This document shows, piece by piece, positions 31,283-40,830 of a stretch of DNA of 64,000 nucleotides. Under the pieces are notes generated by a model that made no database searches, was not told where the DNA came from, and saw only the letters and a list, made by a program, of their open reading frames with translations. Source of the stretch: Lachancea dasiensis (lineage: Eukaryota; Ascomycota; Saccharomycetes; Saccharomycetales; Saccharomycetaceae); NCBI GenBank assembly GCA_900074725.1, contig LT598455.1, positions 621,802-685,801 of the forward strand. Reading direction: 5' to 3'. The first letter of the stretch is position 1; each line of letters starts with the position of its first letter. The position numbers were made by a program, and so were the translations under genes.

Positions 31283-31453
31283 ATGAATGGCCCCACAAAA
31301 CTTTCGCCGTTAGATGGCCCTCCTATTAAAAGAAGGACCATGGCAGGCTCCATGGCATTATTCAAAGCCATTTCGTCTACGATGACATGTTTCTTGATTC
31401 ATGAAGGAAACATAGACTCAAGCAGCTCATCGCGTGCTGGAAACCATGAATAG
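31283..31453 (+). other. 56-codon upstream ORF in front of BCD1
   Basis: An ATG frame (MNGPTKLSPLDGPP...) ends in TAG 11 bases before the BCD1 ATG. The product is not recognised. It may be a regulatory upstream ORF, or simply promoter DNA if transcription starts downstream of 31283. Confidence 0.3.
31426..31433 (+). promoter_or_regulatory. PAC box near the BCD1 start
   Basis: An exact CTCATCGC (GCGATGAG on the other strand) lies 31 bases before the BCD1 ATG. PAC marks ribosome-biogenesis genes and Bcd1 is a snoRNP assembly factor, but the position is unusually close to the start. Confidence 0.5.
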
Positions 31454-31464
31454 AGGTGCTTCCG

Positions 31465-32712
31465 ATGGGTTCTTCTCTTTGTGAAATCTGCTCAGTCGAA
31501 CAAGCACGCTATACGTGTCCTAAGTGCAATAAGAGAAGTTGCTCCGTTGCTTGCATCAAGAAACACAAATCTCAAGACTCCTGCACCGGAACCGCAGATG
31601 ATATAGCGAGCTATGTGTCTAGGGAGAAACTCAAAAGCGCTGACACTGCTGATGAAACTAATATGTTAGTCCAGCGGGACTACAACTTTTTGATGGGCAT
31701 GAACAGAAGATTTGAGCTTTTGAAGCGCGATGGGAAATCGAAGAACAAGAGAGCACTGGTTTCCGCGCACAGTCATGGGCATCCCACTCATTTGAGAAAG
31801 CGCCAGAATCTTGAAAAGATTCCCCAGGTAATTAGACGAGGGGTCTACTGCATATTGTTACCAAAGGGAATGCAGAGAGCAATTCAAAACAAAAGCAAGT
31901 GGGACAAAACCTTGGACTTGTTTGTATGGTCTTTGGAATGGTCTATCATAACTCCCGAAGGAAAGCTAGAATTCAATCATACAAGTCATAGAAATCGGGA
32001 GACAGATACACTATTTGAATGCATAGGTAAATCGATTCAAGGAAAATGCAACGATATATTTGCGCCCCCGGAGGAAAAACCTGTAAATTTGGACGATACT
32101 GTTGAAATGGCATCTGTAGAAGCTCCAGCAGATGCTCCAGATGTTATAAGAGGACATAGTAAATTGTTTTCTGCACAAAGTTTGGAAGCTGGGTCACCTC
32201 TGATCGATCAGGAAGTGAAAACACATCCAGACGCTATGAAAGAAACAAAATCAGAATGGTCAAATGGCCTAGGGCTGAGATATTACATCAAGTGGTTTCC
32301 AGAAATTTCTGAGCACTTTTCAGATCCCAAAACGTTAATTCCTTTGGACCCGACCAAAAGTATCGGTGAATTACTCCGGGATAAGATTGTCGTCGAATAT
32401 CCAACAATTCTTGTCACTCAAGGTGAATTACCGACTGAAAGTGGATTCGCTCTAAAAGACCAGATGTCGAAGATAAATGACGAAAATCAAAGCAGTACTA
32501 GTGACAGCTCTAGCATATCTTCAGATGGAGAATCGGATGATACCGACGAGTTGGACTCGAGCGATGCCGACGAGGAACCAACTGAAAGCTCAAGCAAGCC
32601 TTCATTTAACCCGGCCACACAAACTGAAACGAATGACTACAATCGCGCAGATGAAGACGAAGAAGAAGATGACTATACGCCTGGGATTTCATTAGATTTT
32701 CTTGCAGACTAG
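31465..32712 (+). CDS. BCD1: Bcd1, box C/D snoRNP assembly factor (zf-HIT)
   Basis: A 415-residue protein of the Bcd1/ZNHIT6 family, needed for accumulation of box C/D snoRNAs. The N-terminal zf-HIT finger is complete: Cys6, Cys9, Cys18, Cys21, Cys26, Cys30, His34 and Cys40. The middle contains the basic LRKRQNLEKIPQVIRRGVY and the RGVYCILLPKGMQRA block. The last 80 residues are strongly acidic and Ser-rich (DELDSSDADEE), longer than in S. cerevisiae Bcd1 (YHR040W, 366 residues). The start is the ATG at 31465; an in-frame GTG three codons earlier is ignored. It converges on the desaturase gene. Confidence 0.95.
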   Translation: MGSSLCEICSVEQARYTCPKCNKRSCSVACIKKHKSQDSCTGTADDIASYVSREKLKSADTADETNMLVQRDYNFLMGMNRRFELLKRDGKSKNKRALVSAHSHGHPTHLRKRQNLEKIPQVIRRGVYCILLPKGMQRAIQNKSKWDKTLDLFVWSLEWSIITPEGKLEFNHTSHRNRETDTLFECIGKSIQGKCNDIFAPPEEKPVNLDDTVEMASVEAPADAPDVIRGHSKLFSAQSLEAGSPLIDQEVKTHPDAMKETKSEWSNGLGLRYYIKWFPEISEHFSDPKTLIPLDPTKSIGELLRDKIVVEYPTILVTQGELPTESGFALKDQMSKINDENQSSTSDSSSISSDGESDDTDELDSSDADEEPTESSSKPSFNPATQTETNDYNRADEDEEEDDYTPGISLDFLAD

Positions 32713-32800
32713 GCCCATAAAATATTGGACATTAGTATATAATGCATAACTTACGCAACACCCCATAAAAAAGGGCCATATTATTATTCATCTTTTCCCG

Positions 32801-34375
32801 TCATGCCGCACCTGCAGCGAAGTGATTTTTATTCGTAAACGTAACCTGTTGCTTGTTCCTGACAATTTCGCGACCTTTCGAGTCACTCTTGAAGTTGTTA
32901 CTTTCAAGCATGTGCTTTTCCCAAAGGGTGGGCTCGATACCCATACGCCCACGCCCTAAAACAGCAATGCGCATGGTTGCCAAAAGATTTCTTGCAGCTT
33001 GAGAATGTAAATATACTGCACCGTTGAAGGCTTGAGTGGCATCCTTGCCCACACTTGTTTCTACTAATGCAACGCCCCCGGGATGGTCATGTACAAATGG
33101 AGTAACATCATGCACTACACCTTCAATTGCAACCAACGCTCGTCTTTTCGTTTGAAATTCCTTCATAGCCAATTTTACAAAAGTTTCTGGAGGCATGATG
33201 GGAAGCCTATCCAAAGGAATGCCCCATTGAAGTCTTGACCGTTCTGCATCTAAAAGTTTTTGTTGTTGTTGTAGATAACACTTGTCGATTTGTTCCTGAC
33301 TAGTAAAGTGTAATTTGCCGGCAAGACCAAGATAATGAAGCAGGAGGATGAAGAACTTTGACGGATCCCACTGTAGTTTATGCGGTCCATTTCTGTAGTC
33401 CCCCGGGAACTCATGGTGAAAATTGTGATTTGATTCCCCGAAGGTCAGTATATCCGCAAGAAAACCCAGTGGTAAGTTTACTGCCGATCTCGAATCATCA
33501 AAAGGTTGCTGAGCAAAGGGAAAGTTTTTAGTGTGGCACATAGAGCCAATAATTAGCCATTGCTGCTGTATTAAAGACATTCTGACCAGGCCAAGGTAAA
33601 ATATTCCACTGAAGTACGGCAAACCACAAAGCTTGGCCAGTAAGCAAGGAATTAGAACTAACGTCAAGACCAAAATTTCACTATAGTTGTCGTGCTGCCA
33701 ACATAAAAGCGCGTAGCTTGGTGTGGTAAGGTGTGACAAGTTGACTTTCGCGTTGGTAGTACTTTTCGCCGAGGATTTTATCGTATTTTGACATTCTTGT
33801 ACGGCCCGTTCGGATTTTCGATTCCCCCGGAAAAGCTTATGGCCCCATTGTGCAAAAAGCCAACCATGCACAATATTAGCATATGGGTCGCGTTCAGTGT
33901 CCACATGATGATGGTGTGCCAAATGTTGACTGGCAAAATCCAAGATGGATCCGAGGCCACACGATCCGCCTAGAATGGCGAAGGCAGATTGTATCACTAA
34001 GTCACACTGAAACGACGCATGGGTAAAGAAGCGGTGGTAGCCGGCCACCAAACTCAATTGTGATACAACCATGTATACTGCTAGGCACCTCAACAAATTA
34101 CCATTGTACTCGGGTCTGCTCAAAAGAAGTTTGAAAAGAGAAAAAAGAGGAAGAACCACGCTCAGAGTGGTCGTTTGTACACTGACTTTTTTTAGTAAAT
34201 GTACGAGTTGTGGGTCGCGCTTTCTCTTTTTTAAGACACTATTACCATCTGTTGACGATTTTAACGACGGCAGCTTCTCACTCTGAGGCATTTCATCCTG
34301 GATGTCAGTGTCGCTTGCAATATCCCTACTTCTCAAAATATGTGTATATTCAAATTCTGGTATACCGCTATCCAT
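32801..34375 (-). CDS. Divergent second OLE1-type acyl-CoA desaturase with cytochrome b5 domain
   Basis: A 524-residue relative of the delta-9 desaturase Ole1. Order: hydrophilic N-terminus, four hydrophobic segments with three histidine boxes, then a fused cytochrome b5. Box I HRFFTH (His114, His119), box II HLAHH (His151, 154, 155) and box III HNFHH (His317, 320, 321) are complete, and the b5 has HPGG plus a later LHS histidine. The sequence differs clearly from Ole1: box I is HRLWSH there, and the Asn of the INSLAH segment, part of the metal site in known acyl-CoA desaturases, is Gly277 here (IGSMCH). S. cerevisiae has one OLE1 (YGL055W), not at this place. The frame is intact. Function is probably fatty-acyl modification at the ER; substrate and position are unknown. 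Confidence 0.85.
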   Translation of the reverse strand: MDSGIPEFEYTHILRSRDIASDTDIQDEMPQSEKLPSLKSSTDGNSVLKKRKRDPQLVHLLKKVSVQTTTLSVVLPLFSLFKLLLSRPEYNGNLLRCLAVYMVVSQLSLVAGYHRFFTHASFQCDLVIQSAFAILGGSCGLGSILDFASQHLAHHHHVDTERDPYANIVHGWLFAQWGHKLFRGNRKSERAVQECQNTIKSSAKSTTNAKVNLSHLTTPSYALLCWQHDNYSEILVLTLVLIPCLLAKLCGLPYFSGIFYLGLVRMSLIQQQWLIIGSMCHTKNFPFAQQPFDDSRSAVNLPLGFLADILTFGESNHNFHHEFPGDYRNGPHKLQWDPSKFFILLLHYLGLAGKLHFTSQEQIDKCYLQQQQKLLDAERSRLQWGIPLDRLPIMPPETFVKLAMKEFQTKRRALVAIEGVVHDVTPFVHDHPGGVALVETSVGKDATQAFNGAVYLHSQAARNLLATMRIAVLGRGRMGIEPTLWEKHMLESNNFKSDSKGREIVRNKQQVTFTNKNHFAAGAA

Positions 34376-35667
34376 CTTTCCACGACTTCTTCCACATCGC
34401 CGGGGTTGAGTCCACCAGTCCAGGGTTAAGCTATGTCCATCTCATCTTATGTGACTAGGTTAACAGTGAGCACCTAGTACGAATATTCGTTCAATCAACC
34501 CCGATACGAGCATATCTCCAAGCAGTTGACGTGTAAATATCGCAGTTGATCTGTGTGTAATTGTAGTAACAATCACTTCAATCCACTCGAGCTATTGTTG
34601 GCCCGAAGTCAACATATTATGGACGGGAACCTGCTTTTTCTGACATTGTAAATTCAATTTACGTAGAGGTCTTCAGCATTAAGATAAATTGAACTGAGAA
34701 TGATTCTAAGCCCAAGGCAAGGCTCGATGATGATTTTTCTGGTGATATTTGGGCTCATTGTCTTTAGAGTAATTTACTTAATTCATGACAGCCTGATTTC
34801 TTATTGACATAATTCACTCACGGTCGTTCATCTTGAAAAGATCCTGCCAATATCTCAAGCCAACAACTTGAAAGAAGTATGTCGGCGATTCCAAAACCTT
34901 AGCGAATTTGATGTCATCGAACTTTTTCTGTCAGAGTTTGAACATCTCGAAGATCTCAGCGTGAAATCTGGTACTCAATGACACGCCGAGCTGGTCCTAG
35001 GGACTATGCACACGCCATATTGGTTTTCAACCTGAAGTCTCAGTAGCCTGGAGGTATAAAAACCAGCAAACCCTTAAGCGATGGCTGAGGTACACTCGAT
35101 AGAGTGCTCGCCTTAATCGCTTGTGGGAACAACCTCAATTTTGCCCTCTGTGCAGTAGGACTCTCGTGAATCGCGCCTCACATCTGAGAGTTTGTACCAT
35201 AAAGCAGAGAACTATGTCTACATCTTGACTGGGCCTCTAAACCGTCAACCAAGAAGCACCGTAACTCTTGCTAGCAAGGAAATTAAAATCCGATTCGTGG
35301 GACAAGTGTGGTTCGAAACAAAATTGTATACCTCACCTGTGCCTCCTTTTAATGGTAACCTATAAACTTCGAACGACGCCAATAGGTTTGATCGCCAATC
35401 GATTCACCCAGTAGCCATCCCGTAACCGATAGTGATTTGAAAAGCTCACCTCTCTGAGTTAGATGTGTTCCAGAAGCAACCAGCTTCATCGAAAAAAGAA
35501 GGTGATTTCATTTCCTCTGTTGTTTGTCGACATGTCTCAGTGCCGTCCTTAGCATTGATCACATTTTTGTAGAATGACTTTATTGACTGAAGTCAGAGGC
35601 AACTTAGCTAACTTCACAATTCGAGAAAACTAATCAAAATCAACAGTGTACTTCCAAGGCATAGGCG
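34376..35667. other. Divergent intergenic region desaturase / SRP101
   Basis: 1.29 kb without a protein gene. The middle (35.05-35.19 kb) has a TATAAAA followed by two strong hairpins, described separately. No tRNA boxes, LTR ends or convincing snoRNA structure were found, and no low-oxygen response element (ACTCAACAA) is present near the desaturase. Confidence 0.5.
35053..35191 (+). other. TATA-preceded double hairpin, possible structured RNA
   Basis: TATAAAAA begins near 35055. Hairpin 1 spans 35071-35127: CCC, AAGCGAT, GGC, GAG and CACTC pair with GAGTG, CTC, GCC, ATCGCTT and GGG around a GATA loop, with small bulges, about 21 Watson-Crick pairs in 57 bases. Hairpin 2 spans 35160-35191: ACTCTC and GTGA pair with TCAC and GAGAGT. 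There is no B box, so it is not a tRNA, and C/D or H/ACA boxes are not evident. It may be a non-coding RNA or simply a palindromic promoter element; strand is a guess. Confidence 0.35.
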
Positions 35668-37425
35668 ATGATTGATCAATTTGTGATCTTCTCTGCACAG
35701 GGACAGGTTTTGTACCATTTCAGTCCACACGGAAAGCGACTGGGCGAGTTGCAGGTGAACAAAGTCATAGCCCAGTTGATCAGTAGTCCGGTCAGAAGAG
35801 AGGAAACCGGTCAGAGATATGGTTTGCTGCATTTGGACCAGTTTACAGCTATGTATCATGCTACTAAACAACCGCCAATAAGCTTTCTTGTCACATACGC
35901 GGGCAATGATTTGGATTTGAACCAGGAGGCAGAACAAGTGTTAAATCTGGGAATAAAACTATGGGAGTCATTGGAACTCAATCAAAAAATCGAGCTTAAT
36001 CTCAACGGGAAGGGTGCCAAAAACCAGCATAATTTTACTTGGATTTTAACCAGCGGTGAATCGCAAATCGAAAGGTTTGACGAGTATTTTAGAGCGAAGT
36101 TCAATTCCCTTAGTGCTCCCAAGACCAAGGCTAAGGAAAGCGTGCAACCAATTAGAACCAACACGCATGCTCCTAAGTCTGTAAAGAAATCAACCATAAA
36201 TCACAAGTCCCGAAAGTGGGGCCGGGACGGTATGATGGAAGAATCTAGTCAAGGCGATACGTCGTCGCTCGATTTTTCTGGCGACACAAGTTTAGAATCG
36301 TCACCAGCGCCGGCGGCGGATGTGGATAAAGAGTCTTTCGGAGTGAGGAACGACAAAGGAGACTTTCTCATCAAAGAAATCGATGAACTGCTCGGGAAAA
36401 ACAAATCGAATTCTGCCAAGGCCCTTGATTCGAACGCGGGAGCATTTGGCTTCTTACAGAAGCATCTGCTTGGCAACAAGAAAATTACTCATGATGATTT
36501 GATAAAGGTTTTGGAGAAGTTGAAACAAAAGCTGATAACTAAAAATGTAGCACCGGAAGCTGCAGATCATCTAACCTCCAGAGTATCGCAAAGCTTGATA
36601 GGGACAACGACTGCAAGCTGGACTAGTGTCGAGAATACAGCTAGGGAAACCCTCCAGCAAACTTTGACAGAAATATTGACCCCAGGAGTTTCAGTAGACC
36701 TGCTTCGTGAAATTCAACAGAAAACTGAAAGTGCTGGTAAGAAAAGCCCATATGTTTTTTCCGTAGTTGGCGTGAACGGTGTCGGTAAATCTACTAATTT
36801 GTCCAAACTCGCCTTTTGGTTGCTTCAAAATAATTTCAGAGTTCTCATTGTGGCTTGTGACACTTTCAGATCGGGTGCCGTAGAGCAGCTACGAGTCCAT
36901 GTTGAAAACCTTGCTAAACTGACAGACGAATCTCATATTCGTGGTTCCAAGAATAGACGTGGCAAGAGTGGTAATGACTTTGTTGAGCTCTTCGAAGCTG
37001 GTTATGGTGGTTCTGATTTGGTCACAAAGATTGCCAAGCAAGCCAAAAAGTACGCAAGTGATCAAAATTTTGATGTGGTGCTTATGGATACTGCTGGTAG
37101 AAGACATAACGATCCGGCCTTAATGTCACCTTTGAAACCATTTGCTGACCAAGCAAAACCAGATAAAATCATCATGGTCGGAGAAGCGCTAGTGGGCACC
37201 GATTCGGTCCAGCAGGCCAAAAACTTCAATGCCGCCTTTGGCAAAGAAAGAAATTTGGATTTCTTCATAATTTCCAAATGTGATACCGTCGGTGAGATGC
37301 TAGGTACTATGGTCAATATGGTTTATGCTACAGGAATTCCTATCTTATTTGTTGGAGTTGGCCAAACTTACACTGACCTAAGAACGCTGAGCGTTGAGTG
37401 GGCAGTCGACACGTTAATGTCTTGA
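35668..37425 (+). CDS. SRP101: Signal recognition particle receptor alpha subunit
   Basis: A 585-residue ER-bound GTPase that receives SRP-ribosome complexes at the ER translocon. The first 140 residues form the longin-like SRX domain (MIDQFVIFSAQGQVLYHF) that binds the beta subunit. A basic, low-complexity linker (140-250) is followed by the N and G domains: G1 GVNGVGKSTNLSKLA near residue 367, DTAGRRHND near 473, and ISKCD near 535. The C-terminal GVGQTYTDLR is typical of FtsY/SRalpha. S. cerevisiae Srp101 (YDR292C) is 621 residues. It converges on HRQ1 with 42 bases between stops. Confidence 0.97.
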   Translation: MIDQFVIFSAQGQVLYHFSPHGKRLGELQVNKVIAQLISSPVRREETGQRYGLLHLDQFTAMYHATKQPPISFLVTYAGNDLDLNQEAEQVLNLGIKLWESLELNQKIELNLNGKGAKNQHNFTWILTSGESQIERFDEYFRAKFNSLSAPKTKAKESVQPIRTNTHAPKSVKKSTINHKSRKWGRDGMMEESSQGDTSSLDFSGDTSLESSPAPAADVDKESFGVRNDKGDFLIKEIDELLGKNKSNSAKALDSNAGAFGFLQKHLLGNKKITHDDLIKVLEKLKQKLITKNVAPEAADHLTSRVSQSLIGTTTASWTSVENTARETLQQTLTEILTPGVSVDLLREIQQKTESAGKKSPYVFSVVGVNGVGKSTNLSKLAFWLLQNNFRVLIVACDTFRSGAVEQLRVHVENLAKLTDESHIRGSKNRRGKSGNDFVELFEAGYGGSDLVTKIAKQAKKYASDQNFDVVLMDTAGRRHNDPALMSPLKPFADQAKPDKIIMVGEALVGTDSVQQAKNFNAAFGKERNLDFFIISKCDTVGEMLGTMVNMVYATGIPILFVGVGQTYTDLRTLSVEWAVDTLMS

Positions 37426-37467
37426 TTAATTTTAGTTTAATGGAAATATTTAATTTTGTTATGTGCT

Positions 37468-40400
37468 CTATTCTTCAACCTTCATAGAGGGATACGACTT
37501 CTCAGCTGAGGCTCTGACGTCAATGATCTGTAAGTCCTTTGAAAACTTGACGTGTCCAATAGCAGGCACAATAGTCTCAATTTTGATATCTGGCAGGTTG
37601 GGCTCCGGTCCATCCTTAATTGCATCGATGAAACTAGATTCTTCGTGACCTAAAATACAATGAAGAATAATTAATGATGCTGCCTTTGAGAGCACCAAGC
37701 TGTTTTCTTTACAAAAAGCAGCAGCCACACACTCTGGACAGCCATAGTCACAGGGACATTCTTCTACTCGTTTTAGAGCACCATTTAAAATGACGTCCAC
37801 ATGTTCAAAGGCTTTAGTTGAAAGCCCTGATCCGTGTTTGCCTCCTTTTGAATCATAGAAAATCAAACGCGCTGGGCGTTTTCTTTGGGTTTGGCGTTCT
37901 GCAAATTCTTTTTCTGGCGCTTTACATTCAGTTTGTATTTCGTCCACCCCAGCAACGATGAAAGCCGGGAGAAGGCCCATTATAGCATGTTGAGCTGCAT
38001 GAATTCCTCCTGCAATGTTTAAGGCCTTCTGCTTGCAAAGGTTTATTGCATTAGATGGTATATCAATCCACATTCCTTTAGACAGAATGGTGACTGGCGG
38101 ATTATGAGTCTCAACAGCGTCGACGATACGCTTATACTTGTCAATTTTGAAAAACCCAAAGACGACAATAGTGGTCAAGATTTTGCCAAAGAAAACGGGT
38201 ACATCGCTATCCTCTAGAGATCTGATCATTTCTATTTCTTGAGGGTCAACATCAGTAAAATCTCTCTGATTTGTTGTCCATTCAACATCAACTCTTTGAA
38301 CTTTCGCGTAGTGCTCATCAGGATTAAATTCCTTTACAAGATATGGATAGCCTTGATGAATGAAGATTCCTCCATCGTACAGTGTAAAGCTAGTTCTTGA
38401 AAGCTCAACTTCTTCGATAACTATATTTCTTCCGTTGGTAATGTCCACTACGGCAGTCTGAACTTCTTCTGAGCCACGGAGACTGACAAGCTTGGCAGGC
38501 CAAGGAAGAAACCTATTGTGTGTATGGTATCCATTCGCATCGTGCTGTAACCGCTCTTCGCAGGTTTTCCTCAAAATTTTGGCCTCAAAATATTGCAAAT
38601 CCCTGTCAATTGAAATGGGTAGTTCAAAGGCAGCACATTGAATATGGCCTTCTAAGATCAAAACATTTTCAAAATCCAGTGTAAGCTCTTGAAACGAATT
38701 TCTGTCACCATCCTTTAAAACATCTGGATGTGTAACGTAATGTTGATCTACAGGTGAGTCGCTGGCAACGACTAGTGTCAGTGAATCCCTATTCCTTCGG
38801 CCGGCTCTGCCACTTTGTTGATGAAAATTAGCCAAGGAAAGTGGGAATCCACACATTAGTACAGCATCCAAACCACCTATATCGATACCTAACTCTAGTG
38901 CATTAGTGGAAATAACTGCTCTCAAATTCCCATGAAACATTTCCTGCTCAATTTTGCGTCGATCCGAAGGAGAGTATCCTCCTCGATAAGACATGACCTC
39001 ATTCAACAAATCAGTTCTATTCATTTCTTGAAATATTGTACGCACTTCTTTCATTAACAGTTCGCAAACCCTACGAACATAACAAAAAGCGATAGTTCTG
39101 ACATTTTCTAATATGAGCTGTACCAAGATCTTGGCACTTTCATGAATGAAATTCTCTCTCCTTCGCATATGTTGAGGAAGAACAGGGGGGTTCCAAACCA
39201 CTAGATGTTTTTCACCTCTTGGAGAGCCATCCTCTTCTATTAAAGTTACCTCATCCACACCGAAGATGCTTTTCATATGTTCAATTGGGCGTTTCAGTGT
39301 CGCAGAGCAAGATATAAACTTCACTTCAAGGTTTTCATAAAATCCATTTACCAGGCGTACAAGCCTTCTTAGCACAAGAGCAACGTGAGATCCAAATAAA
39401 CCTTTGTACATGTGAAGTTCGTCGACCACAACAAGTTTTAAGTGCATCAAAAAGTGGCGCCAATTTGGGTGGTTAGGTAAAATGCTAACGTGTATCATAT
39501 CAGGGTTCGTGAAAATGACTCTTGCATTCTTGCGTATGTATCCCCGATTATTTTCCTCTGTATCACCATCGTAGGTATCAACTACAATATGAGACAGCTG
39601 AGGTATCCTCGAGAGCAGAGCCTGAAATGCCCTTTTCTGATCTTGTGCCAAAGCCTTTGTCGGAAACATATACATGAAAGTGGCTTGAGGATCCTTGAGT
39701 AGAGTATCTATAGCCGACAATTGGTAAATGAGGGACTTACCTGAAGACGTTGAGGTAGTAATTATAACATTATTGCCATTGTGAATGGCATCAAGCGCCT
39801 GCGCTTGGTGAGAGTAAAAAGTTTTATGCTCAAAAGCATCAAGAGCGCCGGGAGCCAGTTCAAAATCTAATTGACTCAGCACTGCAGATCGTTCTTCTAT
39901 GATCATATGGCTTACAATCTGATTATTGTATAACTCAGACATCTGCAATTTTTTAAGCAACGTTGGTATCGCGAGCCTGGTAAGATTGTTCTCAGCATCG
40001 AGCAAAACTTTGGCTTCGCCTTGAGCTTCACGGGACTTAATCATTGCTTCGATGGGATCTTGGAACTCTTTTTTCTGAGGAACCAACGCGGCCGCTTCGG
40101 AATTCAACACTTGCCATGGATCCACATTTTTCAATTTACTTCGGCCCAAAAAAGCAGCCAAACTATCTTCAAATATTTTCTTACGCTTTGATATCATTCT
40201 TCGCATTGCGTCCGGAGTAAACTCTGGCAATTTTACTTGCGTTTTGAATTCGCGTCTTGACACCTTGTGGGCCATGTTACCGTCAATAAACTCGAACACC
40301 AGCACCTGAGAGTCTTCAGAATTAGAGAATGAACCATCAAACTCACTGCCCTCGGGTTTCAGCTGGAAAATGTCATTAGTCTTTTGTTGAAAACCTCCGT

Positions 40401-40686
40401 TCTGGAAATCGAAATCCTTACTCTCAGTGTGAAATTGGTTAACGTCAATGTATTTGAAAACCACATCTCTAGGAAGCAAGTATGCAATTTTAGCCAGATC
40501 TAGAGGCTCCAGTGGCCTTCGAATGTCCTTCTCGATAGGTTTTCTCAAAGTATCAAAAGTGCTAATGACATGCTTCCTGGACATCAAAAAAGTGTAGAAT
40601 GTGTTCAAGCGAAAGAATAACCTGCGCAATTCTTTGCAGCGATCATCTTGTGCGTAATCGGCATTGTCCGGGGCACTAAAATCCAT
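37468..40686 (-). CDS. HRQ1: Hrq1, RecQ4-like DNA helicase
   Basis: A 1072-residue 3'-5' DNA helicase of the Hrq1/RecQ4 group acting in crosslink repair, telomere maintenance and genome stability. Motif I TSTSSGKSLIYQ lies near residue 313, motif II VVDELHMYKG near 420 and motif III SCSATLKRP near 465. The helicase C part includes FHQQSGRAGRRNRD. The C-terminal MrfA/DUF1998 region has the zinc-binding cluster CPCDYGCPEC near residue 980. S. cerevisiae Hrq1 (YDR291W) is 1077 residues. It is divergent from RTT103 over 144 bases. Confidence 0.96.
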   Translation of the reverse strand: MDFSAPDNADYAQDDRCKELRRLFFRLNTFYTFLMSRKHVISTFDTLRKPIEKDIRRPLEPLDLAKIAYLLPRDVVFKYIDVNQFHTESKDFDFQNGGFQQKTNDIFQLKPEGSEFDGSFSNSEDSQVLVFEFIDGNMAHKVSRREFKTQVKLPEFTPDAMRRMISKRKKIFEDSLAAFLGRSKLKNVDPWQVLNSEAAALVPQKKEFQDPIEAMIKSREAQGEAKVLLDAENNLTRLAIPTLLKKLQMSELYNNQIVSHMIIEERSAVLSQLDFELAPGALDAFEHKTFYSHQAQALDAIHNGNNVIITTSTSSGKSLIYQLSAIDTLLKDPQATFMYMFPTKALAQDQKRAFQALLSRIPQLSHIVVDTYDGDTEENNRGYIRKNARVIFTNPDMIHVSILPNHPNWRHFLMHLKLVVVDELHMYKGLFGSHVALVLRRLVRLVNGFYENLEVKFISCSATLKRPIEHMKSIFGVDEVTLIEEDGSPRGEKHLVVWNPPVLPQHMRRRENFIHESAKILVQLILENVRTIAFCYVRRVCELLMKEVRTIFQEMNRTDLLNEVMSYRGGYSPSDRRKIEQEMFHGNLRAVISTNALELGIDIGGLDAVLMCGFPLSLANFHQQSGRAGRRNRDSLTLVVASDSPVDQHYVTHPDVLKDGDRNSFQELTLDFENVLILEGHIQCAAFELPISIDRDLQYFEAKILRKTCEERLQHDANGYHTHNRFLPWPAKLVSLRGSEEVQTAVVDITNGRNIVIEEVELSRTSFTLYDGGIFIHQGYPYLVKEFNPDEHYAKVQRVDVEWTTNQRDFTDVDPQEIEMIRSLEDSDVPVFFGKILTTIVVFGFFKIDKYKRIVDAVETHNPPVTILSKGMWIDIPSNAINLCKQKALNIAGGIHAAQHAIMGLLPAFIVAGVDEIQTECKAPEKEFAERQTQRKRPARLIFYDSKGGKHGSGLSTKAFEHVDVILNGALKRVEECPCDYGCPECVAAAFCKENSLVLSKAASLIILHCILGHEESSFIDAIKDGPEPNLPDIKIETIVPAIGHVKFSKDLQIIDVRASAEKSYPSMKVEE

Positions 40687-40830
40687 CTTTCGCTATCAAC
40701 TATTGACTAACATTTGGGTAGGCCCTAATTTAGAAGAAAGTTAATTAGAGGATTAAGTACTTGAGAAGTTTAAGCCAATAACAAGCATTATTGCAAAGAG
40801 CTCGAAATCATCAAACTACAGTCCCCAATT

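Larger units (their letters stand above)
30448..31464. other. Divergent promoter region VMA10 / BCD1
   Basis: About 1 kb. The BCD1 end carries a PAC box and a 56-codon upstream ORF. A TATAAAA lies near 30756. Other short frames in 30.5-31.1 kb are neither conserved to my knowledge nor supported by composition. Confidence 0.5.

Noticed and set aside
34726-34796. C box ATGATGA and a CTGA 65 bases later, a possible C/D snoRNA
   Set aside because: There is no complementary terminal stem beside the boxes and no clear guide region, so the match is likely by chance.
35076-35122. tRNA-like wording (GGCTGAGG, GATAGAGTGCTCGCCTT)
   Set aside because: No B box GGTTCGANTCC follows and the bases form one long hairpin instead of a cloverleaf.
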